64,000 nucleotides of DNA, from assembly GCA_905221605.1 (NCBI GenBank), contig CAJNDS010002378.1:221001-285000 (forward strand), read 5' to 3'. Positions 52,001-63,734 of this stretch are shown piece by piece. The stretch is from Symbiodinium natans. Lineage: Eukaryota > Sar > Dinophyceae > Suessiales > Symbiodiniaceae. The translations under genes and the position numbers were made by a program. The notes beneath the pieces are model-generated. The model was not told the origin of the DNA. It searched no databases and saw nothing but the letters and a program-made list of their open reading frames with translations. Position 1 is the first letter of the stretch. Every line of letters begins with the position of its first letter.

Positions 52001-53270
52001 CCCAGATTTTATCGATTTTCGCTCCTGTTTGTCATGTTTTCGCAATCATTCACATGAGTTTTTCTATGCTTGGTGCCTCAGCAAGGCTACAGCAGCGTCA
52101 TCAAGGCTTGCGTGCAGAAGGCCCTGCAGAATCTTTCTGTGGTCCCACTGTTGTGATCCCGCTGTTGTCGGATGAGGTACAAGTCCCCAAGCATGGCAAT
52201 GAGGGCATGAAGGATACAGTGACATACTTATATATATATGTATAATATATATATATATATATATATATACATACATGCTATACATACATACAGACATACA
52301 TATGACATATGCTGGCGACAGCAGCCCGGTTCCTAAGACGAGTTCCCGGAAGAAGGGGATGCCCCCCCCCCCCCCCCCCCCCCCCTCCTCGGTCGAAGTT
52401 CATTGGCCATCCTGAAGCTTCGGCTTGTGTGTGGCATTGCCGGAACGTGTTGTCCGCGACTGGTTTTCTCTTGGTTTTGCAGTTCTTTCTTTTTGTGTTC
52501 TGTTTTAGCAATGGAGATATGGTTCGCATCGGTGCACTAAAGTGAGCTCTTGTAAGGACGGCAGGCAGAGATAAAATCCTCAACCAAGTACTCCGACTCT
52601 GGGAAGAGAAAGAATCCATGCGCTAAGTTCATCACCATGCATGCTGAGCATTGCTTACCTGGCACGGAAGCTTTGCCCAGCAGTGCATAAGCAGATGCAA
52701 ATGCGCATTGTGGATGATGAGCGCGAACTGCGTGGGGAATGTGCAAGCATGCGCGTCGCTTGTTTGAACCCGAACGTGTCAAAAATGAGTCCCATTAGAT
52801 TCCGATGTGCATTACTCTTGAACCATCAGTAACTTCCCGAGCTCCAGGGCGAGTTGGACCTCGCGGGCTACTGGTACTGCTGGCGAGTTTTGGCAGCGAC
52901 TTTCTTGGGTGCCTTGTCATGGGGATGCTTGCGGTCCCAGCAAGCATGATAGGCAACAGGGTGTCTAGCCTTGCGGCCTGCAATTTGTCTGCAAAATCGC
53001 GTGCTGTGAATGCAACATGACAGGCTAGAAAGAATGGCAGCAGCCGGGCTACAGGCCAACGAGGCCAGCCGTCCGCAGAACACGTGCTGGCCCTCTGCTA
53101 GAGACGTAAAGGCTGTGCCGACTCTGGCACGTGAAGAGTGCTGAAGTTGCAGTATAGGAGCCCCCACATCACGTAGCTGCATCCATTCGTACCAGGATGA
53201 GCTGACATTGTGCATTGCACATCAAGTGACATGTCCCTCGACAGGTGACCTACAACACTGTGGCAGGAGA
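49003..53270 (+). CDS. PPR protein gene, many short exons
   Basis: PPR proteins bind organelle RNA through tandem ~35-residue helical repeats. Exon pieces in order: 49010-49066 RWDVDAVFAEMSARSIRP; 49163-49212 LNAAINVFAKARRP; 49301-49369 KAEEWLIWMQDNDVKPNEV; 50307-50388 EVSYNSVINACAQTG, then YVERAEMWLA; 50485-50519 RMLEAGIQANE; 50587-50640 VSYNSVINACAQKGRVSRA; 50719-50760 VWLEKMLAAGV; 50860-50897 AFSYNSVINA; 51726-51780 ACAQRRDIERAETWLVALP; 51816-51875 LFQEKMLSEGIQADE; 52083-52135 GYSSVIKACVQKA; 53022-53066 LERMAAAGLQANEAS; 53246-53266 VTYNTVA. The pieces alternate between first and second halves of the repeat, and many end in ...ANE before a GT and restart with V-S-Y after an AG, so introns seem to fall at a fixed place in the repeat. 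That argues for a working gene with repeat-wise exon duplication. Several repeats are incomplete, so some exons may be dead or missed. Confidence 0.7.
52222..52306. repeat. (TA)n and ATACATAC microsatellites
   Basis: An AT dinucleotide run to about 52269 is followed by TACATACATGC/ACATACAGACATAC units. It lies between PPR exon pieces, presumably in an intron. Confidence 0.9.
52363..52385. repeat. C homopolymer, about 23 bp
   Basis: A C run between PPR pieces. Its exact length is unreliable in any assembly. Confidence 0.9.
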
Positions 53271-53274
53271 TGAG

Positions 53275-56270
53275 ACATGACAGTCACAGACACTGTGGCA
53301 CCGCCTTGACAAGCGGGCCCTGGCAGAGTTGACTCTCAAGTTTGAGGAGCCTGTCTTGCCGCTGGCGACAAGGAGCGCCTCGAGAGATGGTGGCTTGGTA
53401 GCAAAGCACTCACCTGTATGTGCCAGGGTTGCCAAGCTTCATACAACCAAAACTGTTTTCCTCCGCTTGGAAGGCGGAAGCTGATGAGACTCGAGGAGCC
53501 ATCCGCCAGCGACACAGCATCACAGGCGAGAGCACGGCTTCACCTGATCTCCAACTAGAGCTTCTGCTTGTCCATTGGTGTTCAGTTGTTCAGTTACGTG
53601 CAATGAAGTGCAGTCAAACGCAGTTGCCCCTGTTGGAATGCAGTACACGTGGAACGTCCCAGTATGGCTGTAGGACGGCTGCTGAGGTTGTCCGCTGCCC
53701 CCTTCAGAAGCCGTCACGGCCGTCCGCATGCACCACCAAGAACCTGGATGAGGTGGACAAGGAAGGGTGCTGGGAGACTTCCATGTTCGGATGGTCATGA
53801 GTTCGTTGAGCGGTAAGCCTCGTGTTCTTGGTAGACGTGTCCTACAGAAACTGTACAAGCCAGAAAGTGGTGAGGACATCCTCAGTGACGCTATGCCAAA
53901 GAAGGTGGATGACCTCGCGTCCGAAGCCCAAACCTCTCCTCGAAGCTTTGATGTGCCTCCACAAAGAGTGTGAGTTTTTGTCGGGGCTTTGGGGGGTCTT
54001 GGGGCAAGGAATTGGAGGTGGACAAACAGGGTAGCTACGGGAAATGGACGAGAAGCTTTCCCTAAGGCCACCTTAAACCAAAATCCATCTTCGTCCGTCC
54101 CGCATCGAGGCGCCGGCGCCGTGCTCCTGAGCGACGCCGCGATGATGCAGGCCGTGAAGCCCACGAGATGAATGTTGCAACAGCCAGATGTCGATTTCTC
54201 TCTTCAAGGTCGTGGTGCGCTTGAATTGCGAGTGAGGTGCACCGCCCTCTCGGAAGGGTTCATCCCGCAACACAACAAGTTCACAGGCACAGCGGGCTGA
54301 CATGGGCATGCCAGCACTTGCAGCAAGAAGGCTGTTGGCAAGTCATGGAATGTGGGTTTGGCAACAAGGAATAGGACCTGCAGATGGGGTCCTAGTTGCT
54401 TTTGCATATCTCTGTTTTTCGAAACCTCCTCCAGGTTTCAAACACGGATCAGTCGCAGACTTGGATGTGGGCCAGGACAGCTGTTCAAGCTGAGAGGCAG
54501 TCCTACACCACGTATTGGAAATGGGTCGACCTGTGTGGGTGCGTGTTTCGGGGGGACAGGGATTGTCTGAAAGTTTGAAGCAGTTTACTGCACTGGCAAG
54601 GCGAAGAATCCGTTGAGCAAAACAGGTCTCTTTGCCTTGCAGTTTCGGGTGGGTGCTTTTAAGCCCCTTTGGAGGATGTTCGCGATCCTCGCCGGCGTCC
54701 CAGAAATTCAGTGCAGTGAATATGCGGCAAAATGCGGGCTACGGATGTGGAGTCATTGTCGCCTCGCTTCTAAAGTTTAAAGAAAAAAGAAAGGACCCCT
54801 TGACGCACAGTTTAGCCAAGGACGGTATTGTGGTGACCTGAGGTCTTATTGCAGCTGGTGCTGGCCGCCCTGAGCTCAGTGCCGTGTTGCGACGTGGACC
54901 CCGCAGCTTCGCATTGAACAGCTGGCCTCGTAGCAGGTGCATGCAACGTGCAACACCTCAGAGGTTGAACACATTTGCCCCGAGACGCCGAAAGGATCCA
55001 AAAAGGAATCTAAACTTCTTTTGAGGATCCACTGTTAATGGCTTCGCACTGCCATATTCTGATGCAGTTCATGTCCGGTTCAGCATCTTCGTGTAGAATC
55101 CCGCACGCGGCATCCACTCGGTATGCCTGTGGTATGGTATGCATGTGGCGTGCATTTGCTTGCTGAAGCTATGTTGCCAATGTGATAGTATGCATGTCGC
55201 ATGCTGCAGCAAGAGCGAAAGTGACGAATGCTTTGACCCAGATCTGAGCTTTGCCAAGGTCTGGTCTGATTATGCAGTCCAGTCTGCAAAGTCTTAGTTC
55301 ATTACTGCCAGAGCTCTGCGTCAGAGCTGCCATTGTAGTCTTGACTGCTGATGATGCATATTCGTACTGTTAGCCAAGTCAACTGCAGCAGTTCTGACAC
55401 GGCCGTTCTGGCCCGTGCGTCCAGAAGTAGCGAGGCTTCCCTGTGCAACACAGAGAATTCTTTGTCCAGGAGTCCAGGCTCATGGGCCTCAGGAAAAGTT
55501 GGTTCAGCACCTGTCGTACAGCAAGTCACTTCTTCATCAGCACATGCAATTTTACGACCCATTGTGTTTACCCGCGATAGCCCAGTGTGTGTTTTTGCAG
55601 CTGAACCTTAGAAGAGCTCAGGCCTCAGTGATTTGAGCTTCACCAAGCGATGCTGAAAAAAAGCCTGCGCTTTCAACTCGTGGAAGCATGCGAAAGCTCG
55701 CGAAAAATGACAACCCGGAACCGCGACCTCCAGATGGCGCGCGACCCCAAGAAGACATTTCTTGAGTTGTCACTTCCCGCACTGCGCCGGAAGTGCCGTT
55801 CCATTCCAGCGTTTCCATGGGACAACGATTGCACGTCTTCTTTGACGAAGTTCCAAAAGGAAGGTATCAGGGAAGGTGCCAAGCTCTTCTTGTCATGATG
55901 TGCCGACCTACTCGCCGTGGCCGTATAACCACTAGGTGCTATGTCTAGACGGGCTTGAATGACTAGAGCAAAAGCGTGGAGGTTAGGGTCGACGACGGCT
56001 TTTCGCATCTGTTGTTGCAGGATCTTTTGGGAATACCTGCTGCCCTGCATCAGTGGCAGTTGCCCTAGCAAGCGGGACGGAAAGAGAACCTGCAAGAGTT
56101 TGGTGCAAGCTCTTATCGCAAAGCAAGCAAGGAAGCAAGCAAGTGTTTTTGTTTTAATTTTTTGTGTGTGTGGGGGCGAAGACGCGCGGAACTCTGAAGG
56201 TTTGAAGAGCGACTGAAGAAGCTTCGCGGGTCGGAGCAAGACAGCCGGCGGCTGAGCGATGCCAGCCCTG
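53275..56270. other. No recognised gene
   Basis: Frames on both strands (53420-53800 plus, 53520-54164 minus, 55673-56275 minus) overlap and have no motif. At about 53484 KADETRGAIRQ could be a further PPR-like scrap. Imperfect GTATGCATGTGGCGTGCAT repeats occur at 55137-55200. A GT run is at 56163-56172. Confidence 0.4.
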
Positions 56271-56273
56271 GAC

Positions 56274-56342
56274 ATGAACCCTAAACCCTGAGAACCCTAA
56301 ACCCCTCCTAAGTCCTAAACCCCCAAACCCTAAACCCCACAC
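56274..56342 (-). repeat. Degenerate CCCTAAA stretch (telomere-type, reverse)
   Basis: Five imperfect units: CCCTAAACCCTGAG, CCCTAAACCCCTCC, TCCTAAACCCCCAAACCCTAAACCCC. This is the opposite orientation to the arrays at 40.43 and 63.73 kb. Confidence 0.8.
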
Positions 56343-56344
56343 GA

Positions 56345-57600
56345 CCCGACATGGTTTGCACTCACCAGGGTGGCAGTCACTTCATGACACAATGGCTCAG
56401 GCGCTGAAATTCCGTTCAACTTTGTGAAGCAGGCAGGGCACTGGCAGAGCAGCTCTTTCTCACAGACCTTGACACAGCACATGTTCCTTTAGGCACATCT
56501 CGCCTATTTGCCAGAGCGGCCAATCAAAATTGCCAGGAACCCAGAAGGCCAACTACGTTCAGCTTGAGGTCTTGTAGCTTAAGTCAAAAACTGTCAATGC
56601 TTCACGATAAACATGGCCCATGAGCATTTCCAGGAGTGCAGTATGGAGATCCGTGATTCTTCTCGAGCCATCCTGAAGTTTCACTCACCTGCCAAGCCCC
56701 TTATCTCGCCTTGGAGGCCCTTTAAGAATCAAACTAGAATCAAACAAAACTGAGAAGGCCACTGTGAAAAAGTCCATGCACAGCACTTTAGAAGCTGTTG
56801 CCTGTTTGTTCTTGGACAGCCAGGATTTCAGATCGGTTCTTCTGCGCTGATGTCCACACATTGTCACATGTCTGCCACGGGCACTGCGAAGGTTTCTGTC
56901 CCCGAAAACGCAGGCCAAGCGCTCATCCAATCTTTATAAATGGCCTCTACCAGCAATTGCATACAGAGAAGATTCGCACCATCTGACCTCTGAATCCGAT
57001 GTTTTAAGGGAAAAATGGTGTTCACGCCGTCGGGGCCATGCTTGCAGGGGATTGAGGCCTTGAAGCCTCCGCACATGCGCATGATGAGCAAAATCCAGTG
57101 ATGCGTCCGAAGGTAGTGTTTACCGAGTTCAAAGGTCGGCGAAAGGCAAAAATTGAAGCTGCAAAGCTCTAATTGTAAATTGAGCTTTGTAACCAGTTCT
57201 GTTCTCCTCACTGCCCGGGAGTAAATTTAACTGAGCCCCTTCCAGCGATCCGCGATCCGCCTTAAGCGGGTTACTACCGGTTTTTGTGTCATTTGCGCTT
57301 GAGCTTCTTGTGAAAACAATGTCCGGCCAAAGCAGGGAGTCTTGATTGAAGCAGGCGGTTCCAACTTGCAGAGGCCGGAGTCTTCCAGACACTCGCTTTC
57401 TGTTGCTGGCTTCCGCCGCCATGGCTGCTCCAAATCGACAACCTTGAATGTCGGGTCTCACTCGTGAGCACTGGTTTTGGCCCTCTCTGGCCCAAATAGG
57501 ATGGAGTTGAAGCTTAGGAAGGCCCTGCTGGCCCTGTGCAGCCTTTTGACCGGGTTTCTGCTTATCTGGCCCAGACTATAGGCTTGCGAATGAAGTTTGG
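56345..57600. other. No recognised gene
   Basis: Frames 56864-57211 and 57129-57461 on the minus strand have no motif. No repeat of note. Confidence 0.4.
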
Positions 57601-57603
57601 TTT

Positions 57604-57727
57604 CTAGCAACACCCTAAACCGCTAAACCTAAAGCCTGAAACGCCATAGGCCTCATCACGACCATAAACTACGCAAACGACAAAATGCAGTAGGATGTTC
57701 TGGACCCGGTTCTCCCTAAACCCTAAA
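57604..57727 (-). repeat. Degenerate CCCTAAA units leading into repeat family A
   Basis: CACCCTAAACCGCTAAACC at 57609-57628 and CTCCCTAAACCCTAAACCCAA at 57712-57732 are telomere-type sequence in reverse orientation. The second abuts copy 3 of the dispersed repeat without a gap. Confidence 0.75.
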
Positions 57728-57927
57728 CCCAACCCCAGAGACTCCCTGGAGTGCCCAGCCCTGGAGTGCCCAATCCCAGAGTCTCCCTGGCGTGCCCAAC
57801 CCCAGAGTCTAAGCAAGAACTAAGAAAGCGTATTTGAATCAATGTGTCTTTGTTTGAAAACCCTATTTGCGCTCTTTCCTTTTAACGAGGAGCAAGGTGG
57901 GGATGTTCGAAGTTAAACAATTTAAGC
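57728..57927 (+). repeat. Dispersed repeat family A, copy 3
   Basis: It starts with ~26-bp units (ACTCCCTGGAGTGCCC, AACCCCAGAGTCTCCCTGG) to about 57810 and ends with AAGGTGGGGATGTTCGAAGT at 57893-57912, the same terminal block as copies 1 and 2. The CTTCTCCTCGCCCGG block is missing; CCCTAAA sequence stands in its place. About 80 bp of unrelated sequence separates the units from the end block. Confidence 0.75.
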
Positions 57928-57929
57928 GA

Positions 57930-59030
57930 ATTTCCTATCAACAGACTAGACCGTACCAGCGCCGTGCCAAAAAGAGCACGACGGAATCGTGAACCATGCA
58001 GCGCTCCGCTTCAAACTGTTGTTCGAGATGCCTTCAACGGATACACTCGATGGGAGGCATTGATACGGGCGTTTGCACTCTGGACCCTTGATGATGAGGG
58101 GGCATCATGGGGCATCCTAAGGTCCACGTCGGCATGGAATTGCCATCCATAGCGCGAGCGGATGGCGTCATCACTCCCCTGGAGGCATCTTCCAGCAACT
58201 GTGGGCAAGAGGAGTGCAGAAGTGAATAATCCTAAAGCTTCAGAGGGTCCCCGAATTATTCCTTGAGTCGATTTTTTGGCAGGGAAGGCTCCTCGGTGGT
58301 TGCGACACCGCCGTCGAGATCAAACCACCGCCTCCAACCGGCAGCGTACGGACTGCTTGGTTTCAACATGTGACAAATTTTCATACTGTAGTGGTTTAAA
58401 GCTTCAGGAGGTACGACTCGCGCGACTCACTGAGCCCAGAACAACACCCAAAGCCTGTACATAGTCTTTGTACTGCGAAACCTTCCCCCCCCCCCCCGCC
58501 CTCCCTCCCCTCCGCATGAATTCCTGAGCCTTTAAACCAGGACCCTCACAAGGGGCCCAGCTTCCATTATTGGCAGAAAACGCTGGGCGTGGCGGTCGGG
58601 GGGCTGTCTCATAATTCGAAAGCTTCTTTCGTAGCATCTTCAGCCCCACACCTGAAACTCTGAACCGCCAGCCTCACGACTCCTTCCGACAGACGTGGGT
58701 CGTCGAGCTTTCGTGACCCTGATCTCAAGTTGGGTCAAATTGACAACCTCCAAAACGAGCTGGGGACGCAACTGGCCAAATAGCTTGAACATTGAGTTTC
58801 TAGTGCGACTCGTTCCCGCGAGGCCTGGGGCTTGTGACAGGGGCTAGTGCCGCTAGTGGCCACCCCTCCCGCTCTTACGCACACTTCAAGGGCACCTTTT
58901 TGCAAGCAATCCAGCCCTTGGCTGCGCTAGATCAAAGTGATAGCCTCTGTTGAGCAGCTGTTTTCTTCTGCCAGCTGTTCTAGCCCAATGTTGTTATCAA
59001 TGTCACGCGCATCTGCCGCTCTTGCACTAA
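57930..59030. other. No recognised gene
   Basis: Short frames without motifs and a C run at 58485-58498. Confidence 0.4.
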
Positions 59031-59037
59031 GCCACTC

Positions 59038-59232
59038 AGAAGATCTCATCACTGTCAGGACGGGGCTTGGCTCCTTCAAGTACTTTGGAGCAAAGTGGGA
59101 TCTCAATGAATACTACGACGAGGTGAGTGGATGGGGTAGAAGGGGGGCATCCGGGCAGTTTGCACAGCTTGCACTTTCCGTGGTAGGAAGGTGACGTGGA
59201 CAACTTCAAGACGTGCCCAGTCGAGCGGTGCG
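59038..59232 (+). CDS. Unrecognised gene, two exon-like pieces
   Basis: The first piece ends at 59122 with a consensus GAG|GTGAGT donor and reads LGSFKYFGAKWDLNEYYDE. The second, from about 59188 after a GTAG, reads EGDVDNFKTCPVERCGGM to a stop at 59241. The join gives a Tyr/Asp/Phe-rich segment then a Cys pair. The donor is one of the best splice signals in the window. The family is unknown; the cysteines could be structural. Confidence 0.4.
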
Positions 59233-59244
59233 GTGGCATGTGAA

Positions 59245-60500
59245 AACCTGGGCTTCCGTTACTATCACACCTTCTCTCATGTCTGAAGCTTTCGGGACTT
59301 GCCACCGCTCTTGTCTTCAACATTCTGCGCGTCAACTTGTTCCCGCTCGTAGTGACATGCTGCGGTCATGCTTTTGGGAACGTTCGTGTGTGCCGTACAA
59401 GTGTACAGACAAAGGCCCACAGTTGCTTCTGCTGCTCGGCTGCCGCGACACTGCAGCATCCAAACGTGACTGTAGAATCTGAAACATCTAGAATGCAGGG
59501 CGCAGTTTCTTCTATGCACCTTTCTGAAGAATGGAAGTCCCAGCTCGAACGCTTTGTCGGATGTCTTTCCGCAAGGGAGGCTTCTCACGGAGATTGCGAG
59601 ACGCGAAGCCATATGTCGTAGGTACGCAAAGCACTTGAACGTACTGTACAGAAGCTACGCGTCTTGGCTGCAACGAGCTTGGTGAGAAGAGAGGCCGCAC
59701 CAACGATTGCACATGATTTCAATTCAAGAGTTTCACCATTCTGCCGTGCTGTGCCGCGGTCGGCCAGGACACCATGCAAGATTTCAGCTTCGAGGATTTT
59801 GGTTGCTGCCTCTGTACCGGTAAGCCAGGGTTTGATCTGAGTTGCCATTGCGGTGTTTGATCGACCAGCGTTTCATGGCTCATCTCGCGAATTTCGCGCG
59901 CCGGGCCCCTTAAGGCCTATCACGGGAGGAAAACGCCTCCTTGGATCACCGGTGCCGGCTCCTCTGTGAGGCCAACGTTGAAACGGTAGGGGGCCGTAGG
60001 GGCTGCTGAGTGCTGGGACACACCATGGGGACACTGCGCGGCTTTTTTTGGTGCTGGTAGCCTGTCAAGCACAATTTGGCTTTGCCTCCAGCTGCCTTGC
60101 AGGCACACAAGCTCGCGCTTTACGAAGTCCAGGCAGGGTTGCTCCCATCTCGCTGTCATCACTCTATTGCGAAGAGTAGCACCCCTAGGCTTCGGATGCC
60201 ACCTTCAGGCTTAAAATTCAGCTTCCTGTCCCAGGAGAGCGATGTGACGCAGGGCAGGCCCTGGGGCCTCTACGCCGGAATGTCAGGTGCGACGGACTAG
60301 CTTTGGCGATGCATCGAGGCAGTTCCTGTCGCTTAAGATCGAAGGAGTTTTTCGTCCCGTAAAGTCCCGGGCCGGATGAGGTGAGCCCACTTCACATAAG
60401 CTGACCACCTGAGATCAAGCAAGGCCAGCAACAAGATTGGCACTTCATGAGCGGCGAGGCAAAGATCAACAAGCCCTTTCCTCAAGCCCACTTGCTGTAA
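59245..60500. other. No recognised gene
   Basis: A protein-like piece at about 60215-60290 reads FLSQESDVTQGRPWGLYAGM and is unrecognised. The other frames are short and overlapping. Confidence 0.35.
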
Positions 60501-60599
60501 ACCACACACGTCTCCTGGATGCTAGCTTCTGAGGCACACCTGGGCCAGTTCCTCCATCTCTGCGCTCGTCAGCAGGCGCGTTGGACTGTGACGGCGCTC

Positions 60600-61085
60600 T
60601 GCGATGGGCACTCTTGCTCTGGGCATTCTGCAGATTCTGCAGGTGCTCCTATGGCTTGCACTTCACCGGGCCCGCGGTTGCCATCGACACGGGCGAGTCC
60701 TCGGGCTTGATCGCGTCAGATGCTGCTGCCGGGCTCTCCCAGCATTATGCAGCATTCGTCCCAGAGTACGCACAAAGAGCGCTCCAGAGATTTCGTTTGA
60801 GGTGAGAGCCTTGCGGGAGGGCGCCTGCCAGACTGCCTTTGCGAGTTCTGCGAGCTGGATATCGGTCCGCCACGCACCGTTTCTGCGCACTGGACACAGC
60901 ATCAGACAATCGGGCATCTGGTAGCACGCAGACTGACGATGTCCATGGCAAATCGCAGGTTCGTGGTGTTGGTAGAGTTCAGAACGACAATTCCGCCAGA
61001 ACCCGTATGAGCTCATCACTCTCTGCGCTGCTGGCTTCATCTCCAAGTCTGGCCAAACTCGGGCTTGCGCCTCTGCTAGGGCGCT
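60600..61085 (+). CDS. Unrecognised coding-like stretch
   Basis: At about 60676-60795 a frame reads AVAIDTGESSGLIASDAAAG, then LSQHYAAFVPEYAQRALQRF, with a GTGAGAG donor-like site at about 60802. A later piece at 60945-61085, after AATCGCAG, has a Ser/Leu-rich frame. The opposite strand is open for 151 codons (60663-61118), so strand choice rests on the better composition and the direction of the neighbours. Confidence 0.3.
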
Positions 61086-61509
61086 AGGAAGAACGGCCGC
61101 GACCGCAGAGCTTGCCAATTGCCACGCATGGCTCTCCAGGTCTTCGATGAAACGTCAGACGGCTACACCAAAGGTGAAGGCAAGTGCGGAGTGTCCGTAC
61201 GGGCTTGTCTTGTGCATCACGCGGTCATCCCAAAGATCACCAGGCGTGGTGACACTTCTCCTCCGAAGACACAAGGATGAGTTGAAGGCCAGAAATTGCC
61301 GCAATGTTGGCACGCGATTTGCTCCATGAATTGTAAGCGCTGGGAAGAGTTAAAGAGCTCTGGGTCACACATGACCCCTTGCCTGTTCTGCAATGTAGAA
61401 GTCTTCGCGACTTTGATGGCGTAGCGGCTTCGATTATGTGTTTGCCAGGACCAGGATCTTCGGGCCGTGCCCGATGCCAGAGGCCTCATTCTAGGTGCGC
61501 CCCATGAAC

Positions 61510-61549
61510 ACGCTGAGCTACGCTGAGCTACGCTGAGCTACGCTGAGCT
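61510..61549. repeat. 10-bp tandem repeat ACGCTGAGCT, four perfect copies
   Basis: Four identical units. No known role. Confidence 0.95.
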
Positions 61550-62610
61550 TGAGCGCGTGAGAGCCAGGGGCAGAGGCGCGTCTATCGGTTTTTTATGATG
61601 CAGGTTCCGGCGTCAACAACAAGGGCCAAAGCTCTAGCCTGGGGTCCCCAAGCGCCAGGGCCCAAGATTTTGTCGTCGCCGCGAGAGAAAAGCCTTGTGA
61701 AAGGTCTCGTGTTCAAACAGTGTGTTTAGAATGTGTTAGAATCAACCAGAGTGTTAGCGTATTTAAAGTTGAAAGAGTGTCTTTTGCGCCAAGGGACCGG
61801 CCATCCAAGACGTGATAGGCAGGGTCGCGATCTCGGTTCCTTTCCGCCCAAGTGCTCTCACGAGTGCAGGACTCACAGGTGAGTGGTGGCTGGATGGGCA
61901 TGTATCAGGTTAGGTACATCTGGTGGCATCTTCGCATTATCGGTCGTTTTCATATTATATGTATCCAAATTTGCCAAATGCCTTTGCCCAATGTGAGTTG
62001 CCGGCCCTCGCGCGGCTAACAGAATCCTAGAACTCAAGAGCGCAAATCTAATGGGGCTCGCCCGCAGATGGCTTCTCGGGTTACCGAGGCATCGCGGGAC
62101 GCGAACTCCCCCATCTTCCTGATGGATACCATCGAGGCTTCCTTCTTCGTGGCAGCGGTGCAGACAGGGGCGCTTTAAGCTTTCACTTGCCAGGCCAGCG
62201 CATCTGGCGACAAGTTGTCCGACCAGATGGAATTGATGGCAGTGGCCTCGCTGCGTTGCAAGTAGCCGAACCTGAGAGTCCTATGGTTCTGCATCCCTGC
62301 ACTACTCGGAACACATGGAGCGTCCACAGCTAGATACAGGATGATACAGGATGCTTGGCACCACCTAGTAAGTAGTACAGAATTGTGAAGGGAACGGACC
62401 ATGACCTCCTAAAGGAAGTGAGGACTTCATGTAACTTGCTCTTTGTGCCTTGCCTTGAGGTTCTCCACAGGAAGTTGGCGCACCAGGAGTGTAGCCATGG
62501 CTTGTTCTGCATTCTCTTGCATTTTGTGGACACGTCTGTGTTTCGTAGTGCGTGATACTGGTCTCCCGACTCTCCGCAGCCGTTGCATCAATCAAAGTCC
62601 TGCAGCCAAC

Positions 62611-62649
62611 ACTCCAGTGACTCCAGTGGACTCCAGTGGACTCCAGTGT
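62611..62649. repeat. 10/11-bp tandem repeat ACTCCAGTG(G), four copies
   Basis: ACTCCAGTG, then ACTCCAGTGG twice, then ACTCCAGTG. It faintly resembles the ACTCCCTGGAGT core of repeat family A, but the flanking blocks are missing. Confidence 0.85.
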
Positions 62650-63090
62650 TGCTTGGAGGGCACATGGGGAGATCTTTGTGGGCATTGCGGCTTGTGCACC
62701 TGCAAGGAAGAATTTTCAGCTGCAAGGCCATGTGAGCATGTGCATACCACGGTACGTCGGCAACGTGTCTAAGGCTTGTGGGATTCTTTGGCGACTGGGT
62801 TATGATGCCCGGGACTTACGAGGCAGGAATGTCCGGATGTGGTCGGTGTCTCTGCCGTCGAAGGTCAACAAGTCCGATGCCAGTGAAGCCCAAGATGCAA
62901 TGTCGTCCTAGCCAGCCGGGCACCCACAAGAAAAGCCCTGGGATTGCGACATAAAACGAGGCGGGCCAACAACCTGAAGCCTGAAGCCGATCTGTAAGAA
63001 AGCGCCCCCTAAATAAGAGAAAACCGCCTGAACCTGAAGCCTCCTTCGACCGAGAAGAGCTGCAGAAGGGGAGTGGGTTGGCGTGGCAGT

Positions 63091-63734
63091 ATGGAGGTGC
63101 CTGCACTCAGGCCTCTTGAGGGGTCCTGTGTTTTGAGCTCGCTCAGGTTCTCGAAGACGAAGCTCTGCCGATTTCAGCTTCTGGGCATTTGCACCAAAGG
63201 CCACTGCACTCTTTTGCACATTTTGCACCTCTCAATCGTTGAATCGGGCTGGGCAGAGTGCTTAAAATCTGACGCTGTTGACCAGGTCTGCTATGTCCGT
63301 TTGCACATGGAGAGGAGGAGCTGAAGCCCTTGCCGGCGCCTCACACTTGTGAGCCCCACGGCTAGGAGCAAGCCACAGCAGAAGCAGGAGCAGACCCAGC
63401 AGAGAGTTTGTACACCACTTGCCCGAATACTTGCAGGCCGGACTTGCGCTGCACAAAGCTATGCAGGCAGCTCCTGACCGAGGGACAGCCTGAAGCCTGG
63501 CCGGGAGTTGGGGAAGAGTTACAGGGAAGCTTAGGGTGTCTAGGGCTTTGTGAAGTGAGTGCCTATGAGTCCCTGGATCTCTGCTACCAGAACGAAGAGC
63601 CGGAGCCGAGGTGCACAACCCCCAACTGCAGCTATGCGCACAGACGTGAAGAGCTTCGCAGTGCCCGAACCCCAGGGGAAGGGGAAGGAAGGGAAGCCTC
63701 CATAACCCCCTGGTGTGTCAGACCTAAAGTTTAG
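63091..63734 (+). CDS. CCCH-type zinc-finger protein, two fingers
   Basis: CCCH fingers bind RNA, and dinoflagellates have many such proteins. ATG 63091 opens an exon that reads KTKLCRFQLLGICTKGHCTL then LH, a C-x7-C-x4-C-x3-H finger with the family-typical K-T-K-L-C-R-F start and C-T-K-G. After a TTGCAG acceptor at about 63437, RPDLRCTKLCRQLLTEG begins the second finger. From about 63600, RCTTPNCSYAHRREELRS finishes it (C-x4-C-x3-H), followed by the usual E-E-L-R-S. Spacing is one residue short of the usual C-x5-C in both fingers, and intron ends are unclear between the pieces. The frame runs on to a stop at 63732-63734, inside the TTTAGGG array, so the true end is probably earlier. The linker and the remainder of the protein are not resolved. 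Confidence 0.65.

Larger units (their letters stand above)
61090..63085. other. No recognised gene; short tandem repeats
   Basis: A few short frames without motif. The two small tandem repeats are listed separately. A piece at 62668-62715 reads GDLCGHCGLCTCKEEF and is Cys-rich but fits no finger pattern I know. Confidence 0.4.

Noticed and set aside
62668-62760. Cys-rich piece GDLCGHCGLCTCKEEF as a RING or zinc finger
   Set aside because: Cys spacing fits neither RING nor CCCH, and no further ligands follow.
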